Shown here piece after piece: positions 62,840 through 64,000 of a stretch of DNA of 64,000 nt. The translations under genes and the position numbers were made by a program. Source of the stretch: Streptomyces fagopyri (GTDB taxonomy: Bacteria > Actinomycetota > Actinomycetes > Streptomycetales > Streptomycetaceae); the NCBI RefSeq assembly GCF_009498275.1, contig NZ_CP045643.1, positions 3,844,001 through 3,908,000 on the forward strand, read 5' to 3'. Positions within the stretch are counted from its first letter, which is position 1; every line of letters starts with the position of its first letter. Under the pieces are notes generated by a model. That model saw only the letters and a program-made list of their open reading frames with translations, did not search any database and was not told the origin of the DNA.

Positions 62840-64000
62840 GTGGGGTCCACGATGACGCAAGACCCCTCGACCCCCCTGCCCGGCCGTGAGGAGCGCCGCC
62901 GGCTGCGTGAGGCCAAGTCGCTGAGCCATGCCGACATCGCGGCCGAGGTGGGTGTCACCGCCGCGGTCGTGCGCTCGTGGGAGTCCGGTCGTACGACACC
63001 GTGCGGCCGCGAACGGGACGCGTACGCACGGCTGCTGACCTCCACCGAGGTGGCCCGCCATCAAGGGGAGGAAGTCCGCGACGCCCCCGCCGACGATCCC
63101 GTCGACGGCCGGAGCGGACGCCGGAAGAGCTGGGGCCTCGGCCGTCGCGGCGGCGGACGGGACGCGTGTCCGGACGGCGACGCCGGCCAGGACGAGGCCG
63201 CCCGCGTACCGGCCGGCGTCGCCGCCGGTCCCGTACAGGCGCCCCCGCGACCGACACGCCCGCCGTCGGCTCCCACCGGTCCCGGGGGGAAGCCCCGGCC
63301 CGAGCGCGGATGGGGTCCCGGGTACGAGCCCGTCCCGGTCGGCCTGACGCCCGCGGAGGCCTTCGACGCGCTCTACGGGTTCTGCGCCCCCGCCCTGCTG
63401 CGGCAGACCTATCTGCTCACCGGGCGGCGCGAACTGGCGCGCGAGTCCGTGGAGCGGGCCTTCCAGTCGGCCTGGCAGCGGTGGCCCGAGGTGGCCGTGG
63501 ACCGGGATCCGGCGGGGTGGGTGCGGGCGGTCGCGTACGAGTACGCCCTCTCGCCCTGGCACCGGATCCGCCCGCGGTACCGGCACGCGGAGCCGCCGCC
63601 CGCCGACGCCGACGACGCCGTGCTGCTCTCCGTACTCCTCGAACTGCCACCGATGCACCGGCGGACCCTGCTGCTCTACGACGGTGTCGGGCTCGACCTG
63701 CCGGAGACCGCTGCCGAGACGGAGGCGAGCACGCCGGCGGCGGCCAACCGGCTGCTGCACGCGCGCGAGACGGTGGCCACGCGACTGCCGGAGCTCGCCG
63801 CGCCCGAGAACCTGCACCGGCGGCTCGCCGAGATCGCCGGTACGGAGCGGCTGCGGGCCGGGAAACCCTTCATGGTCCGCTGGGGCAGCGAGCGCCGCGC
63901 CCTGCACTGGACCCGTGCCGCGATGGCCTTCACCGCCGTCTTCATCGGCATCACCTCGCTGACCCTCAGGGCCGCCCCCGACCACTACGAACCGCCGCTG
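62840..64000 (+). CDS. XRE-type HTH fused to a sigma-factor-like domain and a transmembrane helix (cut by window edge)
   Basis: The frame is open to the window's last base (387 codons seen). Residues about 20-60 form an XRE helix-turn-helix ([32 protein letters not shown]). After a Pro/Gly/Arg-rich linker, residues 170-320 resemble ECF sigma regions 2 and 4 ([40 protein letters not shown], then [20 protein letters not shown]). A transmembrane helix ([17 protein letters not shown]) lies near the end. The GTG at 62840 has GGAGGGG six bases upstream; ATG 62852 is too far from it. It may be a membrane-held regulator. Its C-terminus is outside the window. Confidence 0.82.
   Translation, partial: MGSTMTQDPSTPLPGREERRRLREAKSLSHADIAAEVGVTAAVVRSWESGRTTPCGRERDAYARLLTSTEVARHQGEEVRDAPADDPVDGRSGRRKSWGLGRRGGGRDACPDGDAGQDEAARVPAGVAAGPVQAPPRPTRPPSAPTGPGGKPRPERGWGPGYEPVPVGLTPAEAFDALYGFCAPALLRQTYLLTGRRELARESVERAFQSAWQRWPEVAVDRDPAGWVRAVAYEYALSPWHRIRPRYRHAEPPPADADDAVLLSVLLELPPMHRRTLLLYDGVGLDLPETAAETEASTPAAANRLLHARETVATRLPELAAPENLHRRLAEIAGTERLRAGKPFMVRWGSERRALHWTRAAMAFTAVFIGITSLTLRAAPDHYEPPL

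Overview
This 64 kb window is high-GC actinobacterial chromosome and almost certainly comes from a Streptomyces species. The evidence is very high GC at third codon positions, many GTG and TTG starts, tightly overlapping operons, Pro/Gly-rich tails on small membrane proteins, and the two-armed GC-rich intergenic repeats typical of the genus. The housekeeping genes and their order (sdhCDAB, a DacC-type carboxypeptidase, trpS, glyA, a choline/betaine operon, mdh, folD, purH, purN) match, from memory, the central conserved arm around SCO4811-SCO4858 of S. coelicolor. No tRNA, rRNA, prophage, insertion sequence or CRISPR array was recognised.

Layout. 1-5000: the start of a secreted protein (cut by the window edge), a uraD-like gene, and the succinate dehydrogenase operon ending in two strong hairpins. 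5-9 kb: a TM2/DUF2752/TM2 trio, a VOC protein, and a three-gene unit (membrane protein, DCC thioredoxin-like protein, TetR) preceded by two perfect 14-bp palindromes. 9-16.6 kb: an MMPL exporter divergent from a two-component system, then a lipoteichoic-acid-synthase-like sulfatase-fold protein. 16.7-25.6 kb: a metallophosphoesterase, a DacC-like carboxypeptidase, and a divergent locus encoding YihY, GtrA, a UbiA-type phosphoribosyl-prenyl synthase, a PAP2 phosphatase, and DprE1/DprE2-like epimerase enzymes. Together the last group resembles the mycobacterial decaprenyl-phosphoryl-arabinose pathway. 25.7-33.6 kb: trpS, an ECF sigma/anti-sigma-like pair with a promoter that is duplicated upstream of the next gene, glyA with a ZTP riboswitch, a rocD remnant, and a YgiC/YgiB-like pair.

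33.7-46.6 kb: a DMT transporter, a fused PabA-PabB-type gene that has lost part of its chorismate-binding domain, a MocR regulator divergent from an AhpD-like protein, and a five-gene choline/betaine operon (aldehyde dehydrogenase, choline dehydrogenase, ATPase, two-domain permease, binding lipoprotein). 47-50.3 kb: a three-gene operon of unknown function in which two neighbouring proteins carry the same short amyloid-signalling-like motif. 50.4-64 kb: mdh, two related XRE-type membrane regulators, folD-DUF3017, a membrane protein, purN-purH, a DUF6350 protein, and the start of an XRE/sigma-like/transmembrane chimera that runs off the right edge.

The most interesting items are the complete DPA-like pathway set in an organism not expected to make arabinogalactan, the shared self-assembly-like motif in the 47-50 kb operon, the duplicated ECF promoter, the truncated pabAB-type enzyme, and the XRE-sigma-TM chimera. 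All functional statements come from reading translated sequence and from memory of the families; no database search was run.
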